A DNA stretch of 60,000 nucleotides from positions 85,916,644 to 85,976,643 of the forward strand of contig NC_088295.1 in NCBI RefSeq assembly GCF_032854445.1, written 5' to 3'. The stretch's first letter is position 1; each line of letters begins with the position of its first letter. Made by a program: the position numbers and the translations under genes. Source of the stretch: Liolophura sinensis (lineage: Eukaryota > Mollusca > Polyplacophora > Chitonida > Chitonidae). The notes below the pieces were generated by a model. That model saw only the letters and a list, made by a program, of their open reading frames with translations. It was not told the origin of the DNA and made no database searches. Positions 41,667 to 54,500 of the stretch are shown in pieces.

Positions 41667-41849
41667 CTACGTTCAGGGAAAGAACAAGGATTATTACTTC
41701 ACTTGAGTGATTAACCCGTCATACAGGTGTGTACAGACTGCTCAGCAATAACTCACCACACTTATACATATATCTACAATACATGTACCATTGAGTTTTG
41801 TGGAAAAGAAATAACAGGTTAATTTTGCAACATTTCAGAGCTTATTCCT

Positions 41850-42010
41850 GACCATGGACATCCGGGCACTTGGCTTGTACGAGTCAGTAGCAAGAGAGTA
41901 TCTGGCAAAGGAGTGGATGTCTGCGGTCTCGAACAGACATCCCACAAGGCCCAGCCCAAATCCTGAGTTAGCCAGTGATAACATGAATTGTTGTAGTATC
42001 TTCTGTCCAC
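41850..42010 (-). other. Unassigned open segment, possibly coding
   Basis: A more GC-rich stretch between SORL1 and the gap. One minus-strand frame reads SLANSGFGLGLVGCLFETAD and ARYSLATDSYKPSARMSMV and ends NKL-stop; a second minus frame is also open over about 80 codons. No clear polypyrimidine acceptor precedes it. I recognise no family and it does not fit VPS10 or PHLDB. It could be the last exon of a gene mostly in the gap, or chance. Confidence 0.25.
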
Positions 42011-42309
42011 AGAGTCTGATGACCCCAAGAATTCACGGTAATATGATAGGCTCTCATAATCTTCATAAGCTTGCCAACACACCCCTACCCCTATCCCCAC
42101 CCTCGGCAACCAAGGAATGACACAATAAAAACAATATTTTTTCCACAGTTTAGGTTTCATTACGCTTAGCACAAAAATGGATGTAAACAAATTAACTAAG
42201 ACAGTTGGGCAAATAAATTAACAAAGAGCACTGGATTACATATACATGTAACTGGACATGTCCTTACCGCAGCCAAGTGTCATTATTGGAGCCATTGGGG
42301 TGAAGTATA

Positions 42310-42509
42310 NNNNNNNNNNNNNNNNNNNNNNNNNNNNNNNNNNNNNNNNNNNNNNNNNNNNNNNNNNNNNNNNNNNNNNNNNNNNNNNNNNNNNNNNNNN
42401 NNNNNNNNNNNNNNNNNNNNNNNNNNNNNNNNNNNNNNNNNNNNNNNNNNNNNNNNNNNNNNNNNNNNNNNNNNNNNNNNNNNNNNNNNNNNNNNNNNNN
42501 NNNNNNNNN
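42310..42509. other. Assembly gap of exactly 200 N
   Basis: A round-number N run, so its true size is probably unknown. It separates SORL1 exons (left) from PHLDB exons (right) and is where the missing ends of both genes would have to lie. Confidence 0.98.
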
Positions 42510-45437
42510 GGTAATAACAATGTAGTGGAGGAAAATGATACACTTAATGGACATATACATGATGGAGAAAGGAGAAAAGCATCCATAGCGGGTATGTGGT
42601 CTTTAACATCATGGATCGGACATGGATAGGGAACAGTCATATGGTTAATATTAGCAGCATGCAGGTTTCAAATCACACATATGCTGAATGTAACAAACGC
42701 CTGACATGTGCCAATGTCAATGAAAGTCAATTTCATGACATACTTTCAGAAAATATCAAAACCTTATCTATTACCGTTATACAATCAGGATAGAAAATTT
42801 AAAATGAACAGCTTGTCTATAATTTTGACTTTTGCAATGTTAAGATTTGACACTGAACTGCTGGGTTTTGATTCACAAAGCATTCACAGGGTCAAGTGCG
42901 TGTAACTATCACAGCTACCAGTACTCCAGCTACTTTGTTCTTCACAAAGCATTCACAGGGTCAAGTGTGCATAACTATCACAGCTACCAGTACTCCAGCT
43001 ACTTTGTTCTTCACAAAGCATTCACAGGGTCAAGTGCGCGTAACTATCACAGCTACCAGTACTCCAGCTATTTTGTTCTTCACAAAGCATTCACAGGGTC
43101 AAGTGCGCGTAACTATCACAGCTAACAGTACTCCAGCTATTTTGTTCTTCACAAAGCATTCACAGGGTCAAGTGCGCGTAACTATCACAGCTACCAGTAC
43201 TCCAGCTATTTTGTTCTTCACAAAGCATTCACAGGGTCATATGCTCACAACTATCACAGCTACCAGTACTCCAGCTACTTTGTTCTTCACAAAGCATTCA
43301 CAGGGTCAAGTGTGCATAACCATCACAGCTACCAGTACTCCAGCTATTTTGTTCTCTGCGAACTGTAGTCATAGTTATGAGCAAGTAAAGCTAAACGACA
43401 TTTGTGAAACTGGGTGAACTGGTGAGAATTTCTTAGGGATCTGGGAAAACTCACTGAGGAAAAGATAATTTCTTCTTTACATGACAGACAGTAAACTGTT
43501 AGGTCATCTCAAATATTAATTTTCCTCATCCTGCAATAACGTTAGTTAAAGTTGTAATACTGTGTCAGCACAACTTCAATGAAAGCACACCTGCAAACAC
43601 TGGTTGTGGTAGGCTGTACTGCATTTTATATTGAAATTCTACTTAATAAGAGAGTACCTTGCAGAAATAATTACGAACAGGAATTTCACTTTCTGTTAAA
43701 TCATAGAAATATCCTACATCAAAACTTCAATACTGAATAAATATGTGTAATCTCTAAGCATTTCCAGGTAGTTTTTTCTACAAATTGGAAGGAAATAAGA
43801 AGTAAAATAATCCATATAGATTTTTTGTCTAAGGCTAGACGGGTAGTTAACCACCGAACTGCACAGATCCAATGCTTCCCAAACACGCAGACACAGACAC
43901 ATAAAGCACCTGGTATGATGGGGACAAAATCAGTGTAGCCTTACACAAGACAGGTCTATTAAGCTACAGTCAACATGATGCAGATAGTAATCATACGTAC
44001 CCTCCAACGTTTCTGGTGAGAACACAACACAAACGGAAAACAACATTAATTTACTGCTCATTTACAACTTTTCTTAGAATTTCAGGAAACAAGGACATGA
44101 GACAGTTTACTGAAATGCTGGAAGTGACTATACCCAACACCTGTATACCCCCACTTTCAGCATCAATACGAGAGGAATTTTGGTTAAAATTTGCAACTTG
44201 TTTTAAATGTGACATTTTGACAGAAAGACGTAAAATGACATAAATGCCAAAAATAAGTACCACAATTTTAATAGCCCTACACTGAATCAATGTTTATTGC
44301 ATGTTGTTTATGACCCGAAATATTTTTTAGTTTTTAAAAACACAGAGTACAGTAGCATCCCTTTTAACCTAACATCACAGAATATTTCAACATTCACGGT
44401 GGCCAAAGTCTTTTCTACAGGAATAAGAAGTCATTCAAAGCAGATGCTAGGTACTGAAATGAGGCTGTTTTTCCCTTTGATGAGCAAATCATAAACAAGA
44501 TAAATAGACGGTCAGTTAAGGAGGAACCAATGCGTCTTTATGCACAATAAATTAGATAAATGCAAATAAGTGTTCATATATATATTGGATAAGGAGCATC
44601 AGCGGGCTTCATGCACTCAGTAGAGAGAAGCAGCTTTGATCATGGTACACAGGTATAGGTGTGTCACCTGTGCCGAAACAATCCCTGTGATCAGAGTTAC
44701 CTGTCCAGGTGTATACAGGAAGAGCAGAGCGGCTTAATTATTGTTGAGAGACGTCGTCAGTGTGGGTGGGCAGAACATACAAGTAAATGATAATACTCCA
44801 GTACACAGAATGTATTAACCTATATGTAGATGTGTACTAGGTAAAATTCTTTTCATACAGCCAGTGTCTGACAACACAGAGCAAACTGAAGAATTAACAG
44901 TTTACTTGGCATGATATTGCCAACACAGCGTTAGGCCAGAGTCATTCCATCAAGAGTTTCTTTACCTTAAATGTCGAGAAAGGGCATGTACATGTAAAAC
45001 ACACTGTAAATACATCAAACACCTACAACCTAACTGATTAGTCCTAACTTAATACTTATTTAATGCACTTACAGCGAGTACAATATCTGCTTTAAAAACC
45101 CTATTACCTGAAAACTAATAGTATCCAGAGCAGCAGAACTGCTGATGAAGCCACAAGTCTCAGACATACATGTACACGTCTATGGTTCTAGGTTGTATGA
45201 GATAGATCTGCAGCATAAATATGTCACGTTTGTTAGGGCCTACATGCACATGTACAACGTGATTAACTCAGGTCAATGTACAGATTACCTGAATGAAAGC
45301 CAGCTTGCCTTGCCTGACCACACACCTTGACACATACAGGTTCAATTGAAGCATTGCTCCTATCCTGGACAAGAAACTCTTAACTCACACCGGACTGTTT
45401 CTAACAACTATTTAATTCGCTCAAATCATATATTTAC
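42510..45437. other. PHLDB intron or intergenic sequence next to the gap
   Basis: Apart from the 69-bp array, nothing is recognised. The expected next PHLDB exon (in vertebrates containing a KLFEDLEFQQLE-like stretch) was looked for on the minus strand and not found. Confidence 0.45.
42872..43354. repeat. 69-bp minisatellite, 7 units
   Basis: The unit contains 'ttcacaaagcattcacaggg', 'aactatcacagctaccagta' and 'ctccagctattttgttc'. Copies are exactly 69 bp (23 codons), so two plus-strand frames stay open over the array. The longer (about 170 codons) repeats VTITATSTPA..FFTKHSQGQ. No start context or homologue, so treated as a repeat. Confidence 0.92.
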
Positions 45438-45575
45438 TTTCTCTCTCTCCACTGCAGCTCTTTGTATGAGGCGTTGTTGTTTTTCCTGGAGGACATCAAT
45501 GTGTTCCTGGTCTTTCTGCATCTCTTCCATTTCCTTCTTGTGTTCCCCTTCCAGTAAAGCCCTCTCCATCTCCAA
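45438..45575 (-). CDS. PHLDB1: PHLDB exon: coiled coil (MERALL segment)
   Basis: 138 nt, phase 0 to 0 (acceptor TCTTCTACTGCAG, donor AGAAA|GTAAAT). It encodes LEMERALLEGEHKKEMEEM, KDQEHIDVLQEKQQ and AVEREK. The human counterpart reads AEMERALLQGEREAERALL..VDQLQEKL..QKERDKE. Heptad-rich, charged. It is the last PHLDB exon seen before the gap. Confidence 0.93.
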
Positions 45576-48500
45576 CTGCAGTAGAAGACAAGCCAACATT
45601 TTTGTGCAGCATGGAAATCTTTGAGCCACTCAGGTGTTCAACATACACAGGTAGCCGTTAATACTGACTTCAGGTAACATCTTAATTTTGGAGACAACAA
45701 TGGGATCTTCAATGTTCCCCTGGGGAGGTGGTGCCCCCTACCCCCAAACACCTGCCACCCTTGCACTCTCTATACCTAATCACACGGTAAGCTAAGTGAA
45801 CCATGACCTTCACCGGAAGGAGGGCTGACCTGAGAGCCCAGGAATTAATCTTGCGCATTGTGTTCATGATTTCACCAAAATAGAGACAGATAGGGTGACA
45901 ACTGTCTCACTTAATGCATGCCCATGGACATCACCTCCTGCTGGCATTCCCCTAGAGTTTATACGCTGTGTTATTGCTACAGAGTTATGCCTACAAATCC
46001 TCCACTCTGAAATTTCATGCTAAACTGGTGTACATGTTTTCAAATGAGTGAAAGTAATTTAGTCTTTGTTTTGTGTCTCTACTGAGATCTTATGGAAGGA
46101 AGACAAATACATTGATTTCACTGGCAAAGTTCAGCACTTCACAAAATGGAAAAAATATTGAAGAATTACTTAAGGTAAACTGTGTGTTATACTTAACATT
46201 ATAACTACCGTATCCTACGTTCTTCCAGTATGATCCTTACCATTACCAAATAATTCATACAGGTAATATGCACAGCTTAGCATGAACTACGTGTTTGAAT
46301 TAGCCCAATTCGTCATGACAGTAATACATGAAATGAAAGTCTTTGCGTCTGCCTGTTTATCTCTGGTCTACTTTGGATACAACAATTTCTCTTATCACGT
46401 TTATTTTTGTTCTCACACATATAACTGGGACATGAATAAAATCAAGAAATAAACACTATTTTAGTTTTACAATTTTTTGTTGCCTTGTTCATATCTGACA
46501 CGTACCTCTCTAATGGCCTCGTTTTCCTGAGCCTCAATCTCCTGTATCTGTTTCTTCAGCTCATTGATACGCGACAACAGCTCAGCCTTCATCTTCTTCA
46601 GCCTGCTCAGGTGAGCATGGCCTTTCAGTTCAGTGTCCTGAAATAAACAGCATCAAAGATTTAAGAAGTGAAACATTTAGCATTGAGACTTTGAGATCTA
46701 GCTACTATACAATACACACAGCTCAGAGTACATCTCATCAGATATGTGCTACTGGCAGCGACACAAGATCGCCACGACGTGATACTGACATTTGTAGTAA
46801 CTTTAGTTGTAAACATTCAACAAAATCAATATAGCGCAACCGAAGTATAAGACAGATCTAGATAAAAATTCAAAAGCTGAAAATAAAAATGAAAATATGA
46901 ATATTCATATCCAAAGATCAATGACACATTGTAACGTGTATAGTAAGAGATAACCTATAGTTATAACATACACCCTACAACAATATGTACAATAAATTTA
47001 CATCAAGTTGTCATTTCAGGGTTTAACTCTCATCCACTCTCACCTTGTTCATGACATCAAAAACTTTTTTCCAGAAATATCCTTTTAAGGCCTAATTTCT
47101 TAATTGTGGCAATACGAAATTCAAAACTTTTTCATTTTTCCTTACAAACAAATGGATGCCCATACATAATAGACCTGCAATCAACCTGTTCTAATAGGAC
47201 TATGTGTAAACATAAGATATACCTGTGTGGCAAATTTAATCACAGACAGAATGACATATGTCAACCTGGGTGTAGGTGTGAAGAAGTACAAAGGTATAAA
47301 TAGATCAGGTATGACAGGAGACTTTCCCCACATTCCTATCTGGTACATGTCCTCAGAATAACACACAGAATATATTATTTGTAGTGGACATGTGAATGTG
47401 AATATTGCCATACCCTGACATGAACCTGGAGCCAGCGACCCACTTTACACTGCCTCTCCATAACAGCACAGACTGACCAGCACCTGCCACACCTGGCCAC
47501 GCTTCTCACTCAATCAGCACAGGTAAACAACACAGATGTCAGTCACAACTTCACCTTCACACCACAGGTACATGTAACATTATACTGCCACATCCCACAA
47601 GGCCAGATCAAAAGGGAGTGGATTTTCAGTGTAAAGCCTTTTGTAAACAGCCAAGAAAGCAAAAAGCTCTGTTTACTGAAATATTGTCAGGTTAATCACT
47701 TGTGCCTGACAGTAAATAACAACAAAACACTTCTACACTCCTACTCCATGTGGGTGAGCTCTTCATAAAGCACGGCCGTACACAGTATATTATTCATCTT
47801 TAAAGCCCTGGCATGGGTCCAGTAGCTGTAGAAGCTGTTCTCATCCAACCTCACAGCAGGTAGCCTACTGTGGACCAAGGAGGAGAAAAGAGTAACACGC
47901 TAACATTGCACGCACAGGAAGTTGATACCACAGTGCGCTCACAAAAACTAGGAAAACAATGGAAATTTCTTCCCACCACACATAAATACAACAGTTTAGT
48001 CAATGTTCCCAGGCAGACAGCTATACAATGTGGAAATCACTGTATCCCTCAGACAGGACTTGAGAGCACAACATGTACAGCACACTCCTTTATAAATGTC
48101 AAACTTTATAACGTCATATCGACAGTGAGATTTCTCCAGTCAAAGTGCAGGTAGAATCCAATAATAACCTCACATAATGAGATCTGACACAACCTGCCAA
48201 TACAAGGCAGATAGTTCACTGGTGTGCCCTTAGAGAGCTCTGTTCTAGGGTAAGAAAGCTGCGCTGAAACCTCTCCCAGCAAAAATAGCCACCTACTTCC
48301 AGAAAGCTCTCAAGTCAAAGGTAAAACCACAATGCAAGCCTCTCAGTGGAATAACAGTAGGGTTTAACTGTAGCACTCTGACAGGGAGGACACCAAGCAC
48401 CAGTGCTATACAACAAGTAATTGTTCAACTCCTTCAATTTCTAATAGCATCGTGAATATTCCTAGGAGCTTCTACAATTAAGAAATTTCACACAGGTACT

Positions 48501-51500
48501 GCATATACAGGTACAAGAGGAGCTTGCGAGTAGCCAAGGCTTTTACAGCATCCAGTGTCTGAGTACACCTAACTCTGCCAGCAGCACCACACTCCCTGTG
48601 TGTACACACATGCACCAGGTAAACAGAACACCTGTGACCTGCACAAATGGGCTATCAGAACCACAGCATTATCTCCAGGTTTATGACAGGCCTCTGCAGT
48701 CTGCTGTCTGTGGACGTGTCTTAACGCAGAAGTCACAGCTTTCTAAACCAGTGTCCATCAGTCCGATATATCTGTCAGGAAGGGACACAAGACAGGAACG
48801 TGTGGAGAGAAGGGGGCCCATCCAGTGTGAATGTCTAACAAGGAAACAATGTCCAACAATACACCTACATTGTCAGACACATTCATAATTCATTATCAGA
48901 CAAATAGTGACATATATATAAGCAACTGGATACACTGTGCAATTATGTAATAAAAGCATTTTCCATGATAACAGTGTAAACTATGCAAATCTGTTGTCTC
49001 CAGGCAAGTGTATATGCAAAAAAAAACTTACTATTTGTAGTCAACTTACTATTTGAACTCTTGAAGAGTGTGTAGGTCGACCCAGACATGACAGGCTTCA
49101 CACTGTGATAAATGATTTATTTGTTTAATTTAGTTTATTTGTTTTATACGCCATACTCAACAGTAGCATTATGGTGGGAGGAAAGCGAACCAGGTGAAAA
49201 CAAACGACCATCCACAGTATGCTGGCAGATCTTTCTACATACGGCCGGAGAGAAGGCCAGCATGAGTTGGACTATCTCACAGCTACCACATTGGTGAGAG
49301 GTTCTTGGGTGACTGCACCGCCCTGGCACCCTTGCCAAGGGGACCACTCCCCTTGTGATAAATTAAGCCTTGATACAATAACTATTAATACCAAATGTTG
49401 TCCGTGGGAAACTGATTATGATTCACAGTGTGTTACACTACCCCAGAACAAATGCCAGCTGGCAACCACTTGTGTTAGTAAGCTTTGACATACTTCACCC
49501 ACCTCACATCTCAATTCTAACAATGCATGTGTACCTGTGTTTCATGCCATAGGCCTAGATTACACATGGGTAAAAATAACAATTTTGACTTGGGGACAGG
49601 ACAGCAGGGCAATGCCTTAATTACACATAAACTAATCCTAATTAGTCATAAACTAATCCTAATAACACATTACATATCAGGTCACAACATCTAAGACCCC
49701 TCATTTTTGTGACCATGAAAACTACAATATGTGCATGTATAACTGCTAGGATTTGAAAATGATTACCTACATTTTACCACACTGGTGTACAACGCACCTC
49801 CAACCTGGCCATTTAATCAAATTAATGAGATCAGGCTCCAAAAACAATCAAGGCTAAAAGTCATGAAAGTTGCAGCTATTTAGAGTGCACCTGCACTTAC
49901 ATGTAGAGTGGGTTTGCTCTGTCTAATGATACCACATTTGTAGACTCACAAAATTAGCTATTTATTGGGTTGGTATTTAAAGCCGAGCTAGAAAATTTTT
50001 CACTTTATATTGGAAGTCATATACATGTAAGTTAGAACCAGAGGAAACTGGGCATCCACCAAACAGGTGCCTGACAAATCTTCTGGCCCCCAGACAGCAC
50101 AGCGAAAGTGGGATTAAAACACACTTCATTGGTCAAATACAGTAAAACAAGAGACTTTGTGACTGACAGTTCAAAAGAGTTGTAAACTTACTGCAATACT
50201 GTGGAGGCTATTCTCGCTGGAGGTTTCTACCCCGCTGGACGATGCAGCCCTCTCTGGTCCCTTCATCTGGTGAAGACTCTGGTCACTATCACTCGTCACC
50301 GGGGAGCGGACATCCAATGCCACAGATGACACAGGAGACTTTGGTTCCTCCGTAGAAGATCTAGGGGTGTCAGTTTTAGGGCTACTCATTAAGGGTGGTG
50401 ACACTTTGAAGTCCACCTGGTCCTCACCATTACAGGTAACTGTCACCTCCACCTTAATCTCAGGTGGACATCGAGCACTTTCAGTTTCACTATCTGCATT
50501 AGTGACTGAGCTCTCACAGTGAACCTGCCCAGAAGTATTCTCTGCTTTGGACTCAGTACTATCAGTATTAGCTGAAGCATTTATCATCATCTGTAACTGA
50601 TCCTGCTCGTGTACCATGGCATCAAACGCAGAATCCAGTTCTTTAATTTCACGCACAATAATTGGCTGAGAATCTGAATGTCGCTTGTTTTCAAACTCGT
50701 AGCTCAATTGGTAGGAACTGTCCACATTACTGGATCCTTTTGGGCTGTCCTCCATTTTAAAATTCAACACCATATTTTCATCATCAGGAGACTCGGTTTG
50801 TATGATTGGTGGAGGCGGGTTTGGTTTTGGAACATGGCTGATCTTTGGATAATCCACATGGACATCAGCAGCCGTTACCTGAGAAATTAGTGGACTAGAC
50901 ACCACATTATTGCTGTCTTTTGATGAGGGCTGATTGGCTGGTGATGAAAACTTTGGAAAGCTGGCAGCTGAAGAGCCAGATGATAATGGTGGAGGGGGTG
51001 ACACCTTGGACACAGCCTCCACCCTGAACGATGGCGACGAGACTGGGGAAAAGTTGTGGGAGTTTTTGTTGTCGGTCTTGGTAGTGTCAAATGGTGGGGG
51101 TGGTCTTTTCTTAATCGTGCCAGTTTCCTCAGAGCTGAGAAATGGTTCATCCTCAGAGTTAGAGGAACTGGAGCCACAGCGTTTGGGCTGAAATCCAAAA
51201 ACAGTTCCCTCCTTCTGAGGATTGTTTGGAGAGGCAAGGAGATTTAGTGACCCATTGGTTTTAATTTTGGTTATGGAGTTACGAAATTCAGATTTATCCT
51301 TTCGTTCCGTAGATCCTGACAAATTTGGGTCTGTGGTCATATTCTGTGCCAAGTTCAAATTAAAATGCCTTCCCACAGGTATAGGCTGTTTAGCTTGGTC
51401 CTTTGTCTTATTTTCACTTTCCACCTGTTTTTCGTATTCCGCACACATCATTAAAATTTCTTCCAAACGCTGGCGCTCTTGTTTCTCAAGCTCTTGTTCA

Positions 51501-54500
51501 CGCTTCCTCTCAGCTACAATTTCCTTATGTTTCATGGAAAGATCTTGCTGGCTGGCAGTGAGCTCTGTTATATCAAAGTCAATTCCTTCAAATGTGTGCC
51601 TCGGATTGTTAAAGTCTGATCCCAGGCTCGAACCACTGCCCCTGTTCCCTCCATTCACCACAGCTCCGTTTACAAACACTAAGCTATTGCCCATCACCGG
51701 GACATGTTTGGTGTTGTCTTTGTACACTCCAGGAGGCTGCTGATAGAAGGGGGAGGTGGATAAGGGGGAGGCAGGGCTCGTCATGGTGATGTTTCCTGAT
51801 GACAGTGATGAGTGACTAGAACACGTGTCTGAACTACTACTTGATGCCAGACTACTGACACTTGTCAACGATGTGGTACTCGTGGAGCTGCATGTACTTG
51901 GAATGCGATCTGTGGGTGTTACTGGTGGAGCACCTTGTACAACACTAAAAGCCACTCGGGTTGTGGCAGTGTCCTTGGTGAACAGTTTTTCCCCTGCGTA
52001 AGTGACGTTTGGACTTGATATTGCACTACTGTCACTTGAGTCTCCCGACCTCTCGTGATGGTCAGACCCTACAGAAGGGGAGGGGCTACCACTGTTTGTC
52101 GGGGATCGTGGAGAAGACTTTCCCCGAGAAATAAGTTCAAACTTGCACACTTTGTTCACAAAATCGTCTTTTTCTAAACTGTCTCTGAAAATCTCCTTGT
52201 TGATCTTGTGGACCTTGGATCTGCTGGAATCCCTCACAGGTACAGGAGGGGGTATAGCAGAGCGAGGCGTTGGTCTTGGTTGTGACTGGGATACGAGTGG
52301 CGAGTCTGTCAGAGTAGAACCATTGGCTTTTGTACCACTGGCCTCTGATATCATCTTAAGGTACTCCGGATTATCTTCCAGCCCTGATAAATGAATCACA
52401 AAATAAAGTCACATTTTTTCTGAGTGAATCATGCATATGGTGATAAAGTTCCTCAAATTTTTGTACATACATGCATTTTTCTTTAGAAAACTGGGAAACA
52501 AATGTGATCAAGTATATAACCTATATCATCATTAAACAGGTTAGCAACTTCTTAGACCCCAATATCTGGATTAGGAAGACATCTGTGTACAAACTAAGGC
52601 AGATCGTGTATATGTACTTGGAATACAATGATGACTTATGCAGAGTGACTTGGGTATGCAGATAGTCAAAGCTTTCTTAAAATTCAAGAATATTTTTAAA
52701 TGCACGAAATCACTATAGACCAGTTTCAACAAAATACACAAGCAAAATTAGGCTATGTACTGTACAAATGTCAAGTAAACTAAAAACTCCATCAACACAC
52801 TCAGTGCTCTCACTCAATCTACATCCTGCCAATGAAAAACTATGCACTAAAGATGTCCTACAATGTAAACCAGAGTCAGAAAAATAAATCCGAGACATGT
52901 AAGACTTCTTGATATCCCATTCTGAAATTACCACAGCGTAATATCCATTACTATGAGCAAACTTGTCAAGTTAAGACAATTCCTTGACAAATTGATAAAT
53001 CTGACTTCATTGCCGAAGAGCTCTCACAAGGGCAACCAGGTGCTAAGCCTCTGCAGCTAACCTGACAGCAGAAGATTATCACACAAGATTAGTGTGATGA
53101 ACAGCAATACTAACCTCCATGATGGTGGCTGCAGTTCTCTTCACTGGACACACAAAGCTACTAAATCTCACACCAATTCCCACAGAAACTAAATATTAAG
53201 GTTCAAACTGGCACAGCCCAGTATACACAAACTGTCTACACCATCATTTTTTTTCCAGCATTTTTTGTTTCGACATGACAGCCATTTCGAGTGGACAGAC
53301 CTGTTTTACAGTTAGGCTAGGCAGCATTACAGGGCTCTTGTTGTGACAAATCTATCATACTGTACCAAAACACCCAGGTTTAAAACTAACAATGTAGACA
53401 GACTACAGAAAAAAAGACAAAACAAACCAAAAACATTGAGCATTCTCCCCATTTACTTGAATAATGTAATAAACTGGCAGAAAAAAAGCCTACATGTGCT
53501 TAAAGCCCTGCGGGTAAATAGTGACATAACGTCCACACTTAGCTCAGTAAAATCTCTTCACAGCAGACAGGGTTAGATGTCCACAAATGTTACACAAATG
53601 GTCAATTAAGAGCTTTTCTTCTCTTACATACCTGTTCATTATCTACAAGTCTTCTTTTTATCTTGCAAATTTAATTTTAACAACACCTGCTCCAGAGAAA
53701 CTACAGATTTTGACACTATCATTTTTATCACAAGTTTTTACACTTTTTCCAAGAGGAGGGATACCCTTAGTTACTTATTCAAACTAATTTTTGAATGAAC
53801 TTAAATTCTCATTAGCATGCAATGCACATGTACTGTGATCCATGTAATTAACTAAAAAACCTGCAAAGATGTACATGTAATATCTTCCACATTGTACATG
53901 TACATACATCTTTCACATTGCTTTTATTTACATGTATTTCATAGTTATCACCATACTCAGAAATTGCTCCCTTTTATATACTTCATTTACAGTTTAAAGG
54001 TGGAGAAAACCAGAGTTCCTAGAACAACCACAGACCTTTAGCATTCACACTGTAACCTTCAGACTTGTATCGGTGTTATAAGATACATGTATGTGTACAC
54101 CTGTTCCATATTCAATGCTGTCACTTAACACGGGGAAATAAAACTGCACAAGGGAAGGGAATTATCTCACAAAAACTTGTGGTATGCTCTTTACCCAACA
54201 ACTTGAAGACTTGTTTACGAGGTAGTTGGAATGAGCCCATACTTGTCAAGCCACTGGCCTCCTGGCATGTAAGACAAACGCAGTGTTTATATCATCATGT
54301 ATAATGTTCAGACGGCAAGGAATACTCCTATGCTATGCGATGACCAGAGGTCAGAGCTCAGGGCAGACCAGCTGCTCAAAACAAGCATTACCTGAAACTT
54401 ACCTCAGACAAATTTCACCCAATATTCAGGTAAAACGATTCTCGACAACATAAGAAGAGATTTCCTCATTTCCTATAAACAGGAAATCAGCTGGAAACTT

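Noticed and set aside
50678-51743. Plus-strand open frames of 70-173 codons under the large PHLDB exon
   Set aside because: Shadow frames of a long, strongly supported minus-strand exon.
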